Positions 30,465 to 42,254 of a DNA stretch of 44,351 nucleotides are shown here, piece by piece. A program made the position numbers and the translations under genes. The DNA is from Phellopilus nigrolimitatus (taxonomy: Eukaryota > Basidiomycota > Agaricomycetes > Hymenochaetales > Hymenochaetaceae): NCBI GenBank assembly GCA_021029095.1, contig JAJOHG010000214.1, positions 1-44,351 of the forward strand. The letters run 5' to 3'. Position 1 is the first letter of the stretch. Each line of letters opens with the position of its first letter. The notes under the pieces are model-generated. The model saw only the letters and a list, made by a program, of their open reading frames with translations. It ran no database searches and had not been told where the DNA came from.

Positions 30465-33400
30465 ATGGCGTCGACATCGTCCCCGGCAATGAGCTCGGGC
30501 GACCTCACCGACCTTGTGGCATCGTCAGCGTCGACGACAATCTACCCTTCGGACGATGCTATTCTCAATGTTCTCCAGGCCCGTTTTCGCGCCGACTTGC
30601 CCTATTCGCGCATCGGGTCTTCGAATCTAGTAGTGGTCAACCCCCTGAAGGCACTCGCGAATGTTAACGAAGTGAGCGCAAAGGAGTATGAAGACCGCTG
30701 TTTCCGGGACACGAGCGTACCCACGGCGGGCTCCCCAAAGGCGCTACAGCCGCACCTGTATGAACTCGCGGCGAAGGTGTATCTTCTTATGCGACAGCGG
30801 AGTCAATCTCAGGCGGTGGTTTTTAGGTGCGTCCGCCTCATTCTTTTAATGCAGGGATGCCTAACAATCGAATAGAGGAATTACGGGCTCCGGAAAGACG
30901 GACAGCTCGAAGCTCCTCGTGAACCAGGTTTTGCGGCTGTCTGCTCGGACGAAGAAGGAGAATAAGGTTGCGGAGCAAATCAAGTCGTTTTCCGTCCTGC
31001 TAGACTCGTTCGGAAACGCAAAAACGCTGCTCAATCCTAACGCCTCGCGGCACGGCCGCTACCTCGAACTCCACTTCACCGAGCGCGGGCGCATCAGCGG
31101 GGCCAAGGTCCTCGCGTACGGGCTCGACAAGTCGCGGCTCACGCGGCTCGCACACGAGGAGCGCACGTACCATGTGTTTTATCAGCTGCTGGCGGGCGCA
31201 ACGAGCGAAGAACGGGACCGGCTCAACATGGAGGACCCGTCGGATTACGCGCTCCTCGCGTCGTCTGGGTGCTACCGCCTGCCCGGTGGGCCGTTTAGTG
31301 ACGACGCCACAGCCATGACCGAGCTGCGTACTGCCATGCGCACCCTGGGCTTCAAGGCGAAGCACATGACGGCAATCTTCAACCTACTCATGGCGATAAT
31401 CATGCTCGGCAACATCCAGTTTACTGAAGGCGTCTCGCGCGAGGACTCTGCGCATGTCGTCAATGAGGCTGTACTCGATCATGTCGCCCGCCTGCTCGGA
31501 GTCTTGCCAGAAGATCTCGCACAGGCGCTTACTAATAAGACGAGCTATGTTCGGAAGGAGCTCTATACTGTCCTACTTAGTCCCGAGCAAAGCGCCGCCC
31601 AGCGCGACCAACTAGTGCGCGATCTTTACGCAATTATATTTGCATTTGTTGTGGAGACTGCCAACCACAAGCTCGCGCCAAGCGCAGCAGACCCACTACC
31701 GGCAACTCAGATAGTCCTCCTCGATCAGGCGGGCTTCCAATCGCGGTCTCCCTCCGGCACCAACTCGATCGCTCTCACAGCCAATGCTCCGCTCATCGCT
31801 GCATATGGCCAGAACAAATTCGAGGAGTTCTGCATCAACTTCGCGGACGAGCTGCTGCACTCCTATGTCGTTCGCAACACGTTCGAGGACGCGGTGGGAT
31901 ATGATGGGCATATCACCGGCGACGGCGTGGCACTCCCCAAGATCGAGACGATGGATAATTCCGCGTGTGTCGAGCTTCTTCGCGGGGCACAACTGAGCGA
32001 GCGCGCGCACCGCAAGCCTGGCGGCATGCTCGGTGTCATTAATCGAGCATGCTCCGCGTACAAGCAGGGTAAAAGCGGCGAGGGGCGCGACGAGGATGTG
32101 CTGCAAGACATAATGACGAAATTCGGTGTACACGCGTCGTTTGTGGCAAGTCCTGCGCTCGGCGGGGCCGCGGATAAGAGTCTGTTCGGCGTGAACCACT
32201 ATGCCGGTCCTTGTTCCTACGACGCGACCGCATTTATCGAGAAGGACACTGACCTCCTTGACCCGGGCTTCGTTAACCTGTTGCGGACTTCGTCCGATTC
32301 GTTCGTGTCGAAGCTTGTTTCAGGACCGAGTCTTGCCACCGAGACACATCAACAAGACGCGTCTATTGTCGTCCAAGCTCAAGTCTCGTCGCGACCTCTC
32401 CGTCACACCACTATTCTGAACGTGGAAGGCCTACCGTCTTCGGATGAGCCCAGCCAGCTCGACTCCTCCAAAACTTACCCCATTACAACCCAGCTCAACC
32501 ACACTCTATCCGAACTCTTCTTTTCTCTCGACCGAGCGCACTTGTGGATCGTGTCGTGCATCCGTCCGAATGACTCAGGTTCTCCAAACTCTTTCGACAA
32601 GCGTCGGGTGAAAGCACAGATTCGGTCCCTTCTCCTCCCAGACTTTGTTGCGCGTCGCAAGACGGAATACGTCGTAGACTTCGAACAGCTTGAGTTCTGT
32701 GATCGGTATGTGCCGACAATGTTGGGCGAGACACCACTACGAATTCGGCAATGTGCGCAGAAGAACGGGCTGCAGGAGGGCTCAGACTATGTACTTGGCC
32801 ATCGCAGTATCTGGCTGACATATCCTGCGTGGAAGCTCGTTGAGGATGGCGTCCGTGAGCAGGAGGCGGAGAGCAGTGCCGTCGGCGGGACCCGGGATGA
32901 CGAGAGTGCGATAGACGACACGGCAACGGAGCACACACACAATGCGAGCATTAACCCGTTCGGCGCAGGCGATTATCTTAGTGAGAGCGCGGACAACCTC
33001 CTGCTTGCGCGTACAGCGTCGAATGGGACGAACTACCTTGACCCGAACAATGGCAGCCGCCCACGATACGGTGGCGGTGGCTTGAAGTCGCCCGGCCTCG
33101 ATCCAACGCCTCAGTACACTGAGCCGGATGATGGCAGCGCGTGGGGCTCCGAGTGGGACAAGAAGGGTGGCCAGAGCCCGCCGCAGGAAAGCTTGCCCAA
33201 GGAAGGCGATGGCGTGGTTGTACACAACGCACCAACCACGGTCGAGGAGGTACCCACGACCCGCGGGCGGCGCGCTTGGCTCATCCTCGTCCGTTTGTGT
33301 ACATGGTGGATTCCAGACTTCCTTCTCTCCTGGGCTGGGCGCATGAAGCGGCCTGACATCCGGCTGGCCTGGCGTGAGAAGGTCACGATCTGCTTGCTCA

Positions 33401-36400
33401 TCTTCCTCATGTGCGCCCTCGTTATTTTCTATATCATTTTCTTCGGCAAGCTGCTCTGTCCAAATCTCAACAAGGCATGGAACATACATGAAGTGGGGGA
33501 ACACACGGGATCCAATGACTACTACGTTGCGATCCAGGGGCGGGTTTACGACGTGTCGAATTTCATCAACGCTGATCACAGCGATATCACTGGCGAATCT
33601 AGCAATGGGGCGGACGTACTAGACGAGTTTGCCGGGCAGGATATGACTGACTACTTCCCTCCGCCACTTGTGCTTGCATGCTCTGGTGTTGTCTCCGACA
33701 GCACTATTAGCCTACAGTACAAGAACTTCACACCTGTCACAAACGAGGCTGTTCACACATCTGGTACTTTACAAAGCGCGCAAAATACGGCATTGGACAG
33801 TGGTGACTGGTACACGGCGACTTTTCTCCCGAAAATCAATCAGTTTTACAAGGGCTCGCTGGTCATTGACTCGGCGGATCTCCAGTCGCAGGCCTCAGAC
33901 ACCAATATTGCGAAGTGCGTATAGCTTTACTCCGTTGTTATTGGTTCTGAAACTTTCACCTCTATAAGGATTTGGGGGCTCTATAAAACCAGCGTGTATG
34001 ACTTGACTGATTATGTCAACACGCTGACTGTCATGAACAACGCCGCCAACTACAAGTTCCTGGATAGCGACATCGTAGATGTTTTCAAAGAACGGTCGGG
34101 TCAGGACGTTACGAAGGCATTAAATGCAGTCCTGGCGGCGAAGGATGAGAATACCGTCAGTGCCAACATGAATTGCTTACAAAACGCATTTTTCGTCGCC
34201 GAGAACGACTTCCGGAAGACCCCGCGCTGCCAGGTCCAGAACGTATTGTTGTTAGTGTTCTCGATCATCCTCATCGTCACTATCGGTGCAAAGTGTAAGT
34301 TGAAGAGGTTGTCCATTAATAATGTGATCTGACTGATTCCTCCCCAGTCCTTGCCGCTTTGCAGCTCACTTCCAAGCGTTACCCGGAATTGCTTGACAAG
34401 TTCGTCATCTGCCAGGTGCCATGTTATACCGAAGGAGAGGACTCGCTGCGCCGAACGATCGACTCATTGGCAGCGCTTAAGTATGATGACAAGCGGAAAC
34501 TCATCTTTGTTATCTGCGACGGCAATATCATCGGTGGTGGCAATGATCGCCCGACTCCGCGCATCGTGCTCGACCTTCTTGGTGTGGATCCAAAGCTTGA
34601 CCCGGAACCGCTGTTGTTCAAGTCTATCGGTGAAGGTTCGAAGCAGCTCAATTATGGGAAGGTTTATTCAGGGTTGTACGAGTTCGAAGGTCATGTTGTA
34701 CCGTACGTTTCAGTCTAAAATAATTTTCGAGCGCAGTCGCTAACCTTCAGTCATTTCAGGTACGTCGTCGTTGTCAAGGTTGGCAAGCCAACTGAGAGGG
34801 CGAAGCCTGGCAACCGTGGAAAACGTGACTCGCAGATTCTCGTGATGCACTATCTCAATCGTGTGCACTTTGACGCTCCTATGTCTCCTTTAGAGCTGGA
34901 GATTTATCATCAGATGCGAAACGTCATCGGTATTGACCCAGCTTTCTATGAGTATATCTTCACGGTGGATGCGGATACCGTGAGTCCCATTCTTGTTCTA
35001 GCCATCTTCACTCTAACAAATCCGAAATAGTCTGTTACGCCAGACTCGCTCAACCGTCTTGTTGCAAGCTCTTCTGACGACCAGAGTATCATCGGCATCT
35101 GTGGAGAGACTAAACTCGATAACGAAGAAGGCTCTTGGTGGACAATGATCCAGGTAGGAAGAACCTTCGCTTTATGTTATTTCTCACATGCTCATTTTTC
35201 TGTGATAGGTTTATGAATACTACATCTCGCATCATCTAAACAAGGCGTTCGAAAGTCTTTTCGGCTCAGTGACTTGTCTTCCAGGTTGTTTCTCGCTCTA
35301 CAGAATCCGTACCGCGGATAAAGGTCGCCCCATCATTATATCAAACCGTGTCATCGATGATTATGCGGAAAACAATGTTGACACGCTACACAAGAAGAAT
35401 CTCTTTTCTCTGGGTGAAGATCGTTACCTGACGACTCTTCTTATGAAGCATTTCCCGACGTTTAGGCTCAAGTTCACACCCGATGCGGTCGCTCATACCG
35501 TCGCGCCCGAGGCGTTTTCTGTCCTGTTGTCGCAGCGTCGTCGTTGGATTAACTCGACTGTCCACAACCTTTGCGAGCTGGTTTTCCTACCAGAGCTTTG
35601 TGGCATGTGTTGTTTCTCCATGCGATTTATTGTCTTTATCGATCTTTTGGGCACTATTGTAAGAAAGAGACTTTGAATTGTAAAGCTTAGTGTTGACCCC
35701 TTGACTTGTCTAGATCTTGCCGGCCACGGTTGTTTACGTGAGTTCATGTCTTGAACATTTTTTTGGTCTCGGATTAAACAAAAGAATTTTTGTGCACTTT
35801 TAGCTCGGCTATTTGATTATCACTGTCGCCACCGGTGCAGCCGCCATACCAACTATTTCCCTCATTATGATTGGCGCTGTGTACGGTCTTCAAGCACTCA
35901 TCTTTATCATCAAAAGGGAATTCATGCTCGTCGGATGGATGGTTGTCTACATTCTTTCGTAAGTTGTAGATGAATGAGCTGGAACCGTGATTCTCAAATA
36001 TTTCATTCCACAGATACCCGGTATACAGTTTCTTCCTGCCCATCTACTCTTTCTGGTGCATGGATGACTTTAGTTGGGGTAACACTCGCTTGGTTGTCGG
36101 CGAAGGCAACAACAAGAAAGTCATCATGGCTGAGGATGAGAAGTTCGACGAGAGCATGATTCCGCTCAAGAAGTTCAGCGGTATGAAACTCCGATTGCAC
36201 TTAAGCTCGCTGTACTAATTGGCGTCTATTCCAGAGTATGAAGCCGAAACATGGGAACATGGGACTCACCACTCAGACGACACGCATACCGGTTACGGCT
36301 CTGCGAAGAATCTTTCACGGCCGAATCTATCACAGTCGCGTCCGGAGTCGCCAAGGAGCTTTCACCAAGCATCCCAGTCCGGGGATTTCTACCGTGATAC

Positions 36401-37069
36401 GAATATCACCTACAACAACACGTCCAACCCGAACCTGCGTCTCCCAAACAAACCCTCAGTCGGTAGCAACTTGTCAGCTCACACCGGGATTCCATCTCAG
36501 CACACCGGTCGCGGCTCTATGTCTGGATTTAATGGCGGAGCTCCACAGCTCGGAGCCATGCCTTTCCTTCCGTTCGGTGGCGGCCCTGGCTCCGTTCTCG
36601 GCTCGGACCATGGCGGGGGTCATTTCATGGCACCTATGGGCGGTCCTGCGCCGTTCCAGAACACGGCGTCAATGTACGGCATGGGCATGGGCATGGGCCC
36701 TGGTTCGCAGACAGGCGGATTCGGGGGAGGCATGGCGCCACCGATGCCACCGATGGGCATGCAGCAGCGCCCGTTGTCGACGTTCTCGCTTGCGACGACG
36801 ATGAACCCGTTTGCGGGGCCAAATATGAACACGAATCCGTCGGACGATGAGCTGTTCAACGCTCTGCGCGCGTATTTAAGCACGCAGGATCTGATGACTG
36901 TCACGAAAAAGTATGTGCTTTGCTTGCCGTGGAGCTTTCTGCTGCTTACTAATTGGACGTGTGCAGGACCGCTCGCGATGCGATCACGGCGAAGTTCCCT
37001 AAGGCCGACCTGTCATCTCGCAAGGACTTCCTCAACCAATCCATCGACAAGATTCTCTCTGAATCATAG
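30465..37069 (+). CDS. Chitin synthase with myosin-motor-like domain (class V/VI)
   Basis: Plasma-membrane enzyme that polymerises N-acetylglucosamine from UDP-GlcNAc into cell-wall chitin. It has 1999 residues in 12 exons: 30465-30826, 30876-33914, 33969-34294, 34348-34702, 34760-34979, 35031-35153, 35209-35658, 35714-35737 (24 nt), 35804-35958, 36014-36180, 36235-36910, 36967-37069. The N-terminal ~770 residues resemble a myosin head: P-loop GITGSGKT (122-129), switch I NASRHGR (176-182), switch II DQAGFQ (404). Then come a membrane segment near 957, a cytochrome-b5-like block ([13 protein letters not shown], ~1004), and the catalytic domain with [10 protein letters not shown] (~1264), VDADT (~1432), GEDRYL (~1544) and QRRRW (~1583). 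Five or so C-terminal helices, a Gly/Met-rich low-complexity region ([11 protein letters not shown]) and a terminal DEK_C-like domain ([17 protein letters not shown] ... [10 protein letters not shown]) follow. The P-loop and switch sequences deviate from true myosins, so motor activity is doubtful. Confidence 0.95.
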
Positions 37070-37155
37070 ACATTCCTTCTGCCTCGGTTTTCCTCGATAT
37101 CGTAGTCTGTCTCTATTGCTGTCCTCATCTTTCTCTCCTCTACACACCACATATC

Positions 37156-37384
37156 AATTTTCTCTCTCTTTTGCATCGCACGGACAAACTCGCTGCTTTC
37201 TTTTGGACTATGATCAAATTATTGTGTAGTTTGTCCACAGGACAGTCTCTTACTTCCACACCTCGCTCTGCCTATTATGCGTGCTCTAGTAGTCAATTTG
37301 TAATGTCTGCACTGGTTGGTTTCCTTTGCATGCAGGAATAATAACGACGGACTTTAATCGTTGCTCGAGATGACGAGGAGAACA
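37156..37384. repeat. Direct repeat, left copy, in the chitin synthase 3' flank
   Basis: From TTTTCTCTCTC and TTGCATCGCACGG through CTGCTTTCTTTTGGACT, TATTATGCGTG and GGAATAATAACGACGGACTT to GAGATGACGAGGA, this segment recurs in the same orientation at 40021-40256. It starts about 90 bp after the chitin synthase stop. The two copies bracket F-box copy B. Confidence 0.85.
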
Positions 37385-37479
37385 TTGAAGGCCAAGACAG
37401 AGGTAAACAAAAGGCACCCACTCTTACCGCCACTAGCGAGGCCAGCCGCTGGTTACCAGCTTACCTCAATGATCGTGAA

Positions 37480-37695
37480 TCCCGACGACTCTGCTCCCTG
37501 CCCCACGCGAACTTAGTCTCGAAGCCATCCACCACGGAGTATCGGCCAAACGGTAACTAGTTACGAGCTTGACGCATACTGCTTGAGTCCCGAGAGCCAT
37601 GCTTCCTGCCCCGTGCAAACTTAGGCCCGCAACCATCCACCATGGAGTATCCGCCACATGGTAACTGGCTACGAGCCTGGCGCAAACTGCTTGAG
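37480..37695. repeat. Promoter minisatellite, two units (copy B)
   Basis: Reverse-oriented equivalent of the array at 24413-24745, with units bounded by CTGCTTGAG at 37687 and 37579. Its second unit begins like unit 2 of copy A but ends like unit 3, as expected if one unit was lost by slippage or unequal exchange. Confidence 0.85.
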
Positions 37696-37696
37696 G

Positions 37697-37722
37697 CATA
37701 TAAGAATGCGAGGAATATAAAA
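37697..37722 (+). promoter_or_regulatory. Twin TATA-like elements of F-box copy B
   Basis: CATATAAGAATG and AATATAAAAACG lie 35-60 bp upstream of the ATG at 37757, unchanged from copy A. Confidence 0.5.
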
Positions 37723-37756
37723 ACGCTGTGTACATTGCCCATCGAACCATTCAGCA

Positions 37757-39419
37757 ATGCCTACCAACGTTTCTGCAGTTTCAAATGATATCTGGCACGA
37801 CATCGCCTCGATTTCTGACATTGAGGAAGTCCTGTCTCTCGAGGCTGTGCGTGTATCCAACATGTTTGTCTGACTGTAAATCTAATTCACTTTTTTTTGT
37901 TTTTTTTTTGTTTCAGACATGCAAGTTTTTTCGCGAGGTGGTCTCCAACAAAATCTCCTGGCTAGAACGCCTCCGTGCGCTGGATCAAGCCCATGCACCC
38001 GATCTTCCCCACCATGTCTCTGTCGATGACCTCCCCTGGCAAGACCTGCGCAACCTAGTCGTGCGCGCACACCGACGTCACCGCAGCACCGGCCCCGCAC
38101 CGCTGCGACCCACACGCGGAACCATGATACGTATTAAAACTATACCACCTGCCGTGTCTCTCTCTGTTGTGGACATGGAGCTGCTCCCTGGTGGTGCGCT
38201 CCTCCTCGTCCTTTTGGAGAATGGCGACTTGCAGTGCTGGTCCGTGCCGGGCGGCGAGTGTGTCTGGAGTCACTATCGGGATACTCCATATAATACATCT
38301 GGGATGAGAGTGTGCAGCTTCGCTTATGACATGCAGACGAACGGCAACGTGCACGTGCTCGCAGTGACCGAATTTAGTGTCAGGCGTGACAGCGAAAGGT
38401 AAGAAATACGATGTCGACGGAGCATTTTGATCTGCTATGTCACACTGACACTTTACTGCTGTTCAGGACTGTTGCGATATTTCAAATCCCGCCCCCTCTA
38501 GTAAAGCCCGATGAACCGCTTTACAAATGCACACCGAAAGACCTTGAAAGAACAAATGGATTCCCTGCAGTGCGATTTGCGAAGCTAAGTGGCGATGTAT
38601 TGGCGATCTCCGTGGGGAACGACCTTCTCGTGTCATTCTGGAGAGAAGACCGCTCTGTCCTAATCCGCGGCGTATGTATTTATATCTTATGAACGCACAT
38701 GAGATGAACTGGACTGATGCTTTTCTTCTGTATAGTGTTATTGCAATGACGTTCACTTTGTAGATGGCTATCTCATTGGCGTGTTCGGTAATTCGGAGGA
38801 CAAGTCAATCATCAACTTTCGGCTTTCGTCCATACGCAACATCCGGCCTAGGGCTTCTGCGCCAAGCGCGACACAAGTGTTGGTTTTGCGTGACATTCCC
38901 TATTCCAGCTGCCGCATCCCGCGTATCCTGGGTGATTACTGGAATGATACAGAGCTGTCCATTTGCACCTTCCATTGGAAGCCCGAAGCGAAACGAAAGC
39001 AAAAAGGCATCTCTATCACTATGTCGGTAGACATACAAAGGCAAGAAACCGGACAAATCTTCACTGTGCTTAACTCTTTCCTTCTGGAGACCCCTGCAGT
39101 TACAGCCGGTCCAAACGCCAGACTTCCCTCCATCACACACACTGATCGTCCGGGGGCTATAATTTTGGACCCGCACACTGACTGGTACACTTCCGCGAGC
39201 CGGCCTTCGCAGGCTGGCTCGGTAGTGATCCAGACTAAACGCGACGGAGAGGACGTGTTTGTGCTCGCTACCGCCTCTTGCGAGGGAGGAGTGGTGTATC
39301 ACGCACTCAGCATGCCGCGCGCTCGCGGAGCGAAAGTGGAGTTCTACAGCGGCGCGGTCTACTCTGCGACGCAGGTATCCGAGTCTGTGACGGTCATCGT
39401 CATCCAGTATCTTGACTAA
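37757..39419 (+). CDS. F-box-type protein, paralog B
   Basis: A 486-residue paralog of the gene at 22.7-24.4 kb, with exons 37757-37846, 37917-38398, 38467-38671 and 38736-39419. Intron positions and phases match copy A exactly; intron 1 is 9 nt longer owing to an expanded T tract. Exon 1 differs from copy A by a single silent base, and exon 2 is nearly the same (TCKFFREVVSNKISWLERLR). Exons 3-4 carry more substitutions and small indels (RLSSIRNIRPRASAP versus RLSSIRNIRPRAPAR; VFGNSEDKS versus VFGPQENRS). Both copies are open throughout, so both look functional. The F-box suggests an SCF receptor role; the substrate is unknown. The gene and its flanks sit between two direct copies of chitin synthase 3'-flank DNA. 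Confidence 0.86.
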
Positions 39420-39439
39420 AGCTGTGTATTGATCTCAGT

Positions 39440-39545
39440 ATATCGTAATCGTAGAGCACTTAGTACTGCTTGTCGATGCAAATGCTGTATAGTAAATAAT
39501 GAAATGTTGAGGTGCAATTGATTTTCGAGACCAGCTCCGGTTCTC
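39440..39545 (+). repeat. 3'-flank tag of F-box copy B
   Basis: CAGTATATCGTAATCGTAGA, AGTACTGCTTGTCGATG, AAATGCTGTATAGTAAATA and GTGCAATTGATTTTCGA follow the stop codon. The first half matches the flank of copy A; the second half matches the relics at 20.9 and 25.1 kb. Confidence 0.7.
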
Positions 39546-40020
39546 AGTCATCTTCCTTGGCAGTGCGCGTCTGCTTTCATACCCGTCATTCCCCGCTACC
39601 TACGTGCTCTTGCAGCTCATGAGCTTACAGTGCAATGTTAAATAGTCGCATTTTCTACAGCGCCTTTCTTCTGTTCTCTTACATACTCATGCAGAAACCG
39701 ACCTGAGTAAATAACTCCCTACTCATTGTCAGCAGCGATTTTAAATTCTCAAGGCCGGTATGGCTGGCCGCATGTTTTCAAGTGCACGATGTTCAACTGG
39801 GATAACAGTTCAAAAAAAAAAAAAGCTACCATTTGGAAGCGAAGATATCCAGTGTTTAGTACAACATCCTGTACTATCCGAACCTAACCAGCCAGCCGCG
39901 ATCAGCGTTATTTCAAATGCGTGTGATGGGAGCTGGGATGCCGCGCCGGATCAAACTTCGATCAAGCCCGGCACGTTGGACTCGTCGGGTTGTCCAGAGT
40001 CGTATACGCAAGCAAGTTAT
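39546..40020. other. Spacer without a supported gene
   Basis: Between the F-box copy B flank and the right direct repeat there is AT-rich DNA with an A12 run near 39812. A plus-strand frame across 39760-40161 runs through the A tract into the direct repeat and is not protein-like. Confidence 0.4.
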
Positions 40021-40256
40021 CCATTTTCTCTCTCTTTGCATCGCACGGCCAAGCTCGCTGCTTTCTTTTGGACTGTAATCAAATTTTTGCGTAGTTTGTT
40101 CACAAGACAGTCTCTTACTACCCCGGTTCGTTCTGCCTATTATGCGTGTTCTAGTAGTTAAATTGTAATGTCTGCACCGGTTGGTTTCCTTTGCATGCAG
40201 GAATAATAACGACGGACTTTAATTGTTGCTCGAGATCGTTGCTCGAGATGACGAGG
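40021..40256. repeat. Direct repeat, right copy
   Basis: Second copy of the segment at 37156-37384, with scattered substitutions. It has one extra 13-bp internal duplication (GTTGCTCGAGATC twice) and ends at the same point (GAGATGACGAGGA). It is 250 bp from the 3' end of the next, convergent gene. Confidence 0.85.
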
Positions 40257-40506
40257 AATACATGCATTTTGCAATTTAAGTAAATACAAACACAATGATG
40301 AACAAAATCGATGCCGGTGGCGATTATGCAAACCACCAAACAAAGTGTTCTATATATTTGGCCAAGACGGAGTAAAGCGAATGCAGTAAGTACACAGTGG
40401 ACAAGAGAGAAGAAAAATACACAAAGCAGATCGACGTGTACAATGACCAAGAGAAAAGAGTCGGCGGTGCAGCATGGACGTGAACATGGCCGCAATGCTA
40501 TCTGCA

Positions 40507-41918
40507 TTAGTGGCGTGGCGACATAGCACCTGAGACCGGCTCGCCGAAGTCCGCGACCCAGCTGCCTTCGCTAGAACCGTCACTGGAGTTGTCGCTCAGA
40601 TCATCGAATCTGTCTGGTTCACTGTTGGTCACCCAGAACGCGTCGCCCGTGTTCCCGGCGGGATCGAGCGACTCGGTGGAGTCCGAGTGGAAGGAGTCGT
40701 ACTCGGAGAGTGCCATGGAGTCGGAGAAGGGCGAGTTGAATTGCGTGCTCTCTGGGGAGAGGAACTCGGTTGGCGGAGACATGGCTGTGTTGAAAGAGAG
40801 CTCGGAGGACGTCTGCGTGCTGGACATGGCTGGCGCGACAACGGTCAATCTCTCTGTAGATTGGGATGGTAGAAGAGGAGGAGGCGACGAAGACATGTGA
40901 TGGATCGGATACGCTGAACTGTCCAGAGGCACAGACTGTTGGAGGAGAGGCAGAGGGATTAAGCGCCCAGCTTGAGACGCTGGGCTCTCAGACGCCGAGG
41001 GTGTAGGTAACTGAACACGCGGCGACAAAGCGACAGGCGAGTACACGCGCGATGCGTCGAGGGACCTGTGCAGCTGCGTCGGAGACGATCGCGGAGACGA
41101 TTGTGGAGACGTCAAGGTGACACTCGAGGAGCCTAAGGAGAATGGTGATCTCGGAGACGGCGGAGATGCTGGACGAGACGCGACAGCTGGCGGCTCCAGC
41201 GCACTCCAGGGGTTGTGCGACTCCGGCGCAGAAAAATCAACGACAACAGGCACTATCGGTTCGTACGGGATGTCTGCAAACGGCTGTGAATTGTACTTTA
41301 TTAATTACCATTCCATTTCGTGAATTCGGGGAAGTAACCCACCCCGTCTATCACACCAGATTGCGACGTTTCGTCTGGCTCGAATCGCGGTCGCCTTCGC
41401 CTCGGCTCCGTGCCAGGCGCCACGTCTCTAAAGTCATGGCTCGTGCTCGACCCGAAATCATCCAACGGGATCGACAGACCAGCATCGCCCGTCAACCCCG
41501 TATCTGACATGTCGCGGCCATGGCCATGATCGCTGTCCTCGTGTATGGTATGCGGCCGCGCGTGTCTGCGTCGCTGCGCATGCGCCTGCCTTCGCGCTCG
41601 AAACTCCTCGCGCCATTGCTCAAGCTTCGGAGCAACGTATGGGTCAAATACGAACTGTGCCGGTGTAATAGCAGTCACAGATGTTTCGGCATAATGATTA
41701 GTGAGACTAAACGCATTCGGGTACAGACGTATGCTTACATTTTTGAACATAAATCCGACGGCGACGGTGCCCACCACAGCGACGACATAGACTGCAGGGC
41801 CCGGCATCGTTTCGAACACTAGATAGACGACAAGGAGGGTGATCCAACCGGTCGTAGTAGTTCGGGGGAAGGCCGTGTAGCGGCATTGCGGAACACATGC
41901 AGCACGGCACCATGACAT
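40507..41918 (-). CDS. Membrane protein with long Ser/Pro-rich tail, unknown function
   Basis: A 430-residue protein from exons 41918-41739, 41654-41309 and 41273-40507. Intron 1 is 84 nt with no stop, so it could be retained in frame; intron 2 is only 35 nt (GTAATT..TTGCAG). The N-terminus has two hydrophobic segments (GWITLLVVYLVF and AVYVVAVVGTVAVGFMF). A charged, Arg/His-rich region follows (LEQWREEFRARRQAHAQRRR, HTIHEDSDHGHG). Then comes a tail of nearly 250 residues rich in Ser, Pro and Thr (SPPSPRSPFSLGSSS) that turns acidic near the end (DRFDDLSDNSSDGSSEGSW). No family recognised. The tail is probably disordered and cytoplasmic or phosphorylated. It converges on the duplicated DNA behind the chitin synthase. 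Confidence 0.7.
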
Positions 41919-42212
41919 TCAAGCTCCGCTCCCTTTTCGGGATGTATGCACTTTACTTCCTATTACGACATGTATAAACTCGCATCTAGCTGAACATCTT
42001 CAATTATCCTGTCTGACACTTGTTGGAGAATTTCTCGAAAATAACGAGCCAACGCTTATTTGGGTCGTTACTGGCAACTACTCGGCTGGGCCGCAAGGAG
42101 CCGGATGCAATGCAATGTCAAATTTGCACTCTACTTTGCAAGTTCAGATATCAATGCTACACTTAAAACGCGACTTTGCCCAGCTTTCATCTTATCGACT
42201 TGATGCAACGCA

Positions 42213-42219
42213 TATATAA
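42213..42219 (+). promoter_or_regulatory. TATA-like element of the kinase gene
   Basis: TATATAA lies about 40 bp upstream of the ATG at 42255, a typical core-promoter distance. Confidence 0.45.
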
Positions 42220-42254
42220 CAACGATTTGCGCTGCCTAGAGCTTACGACACCGA

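Noticed and set aside
39760..40161. 133-codon plus-strand frame containing a poly-Lys run
   Set aside because: The Lys run comes from an A12 tract and the frame continues into non-coding direct-repeat DNA.
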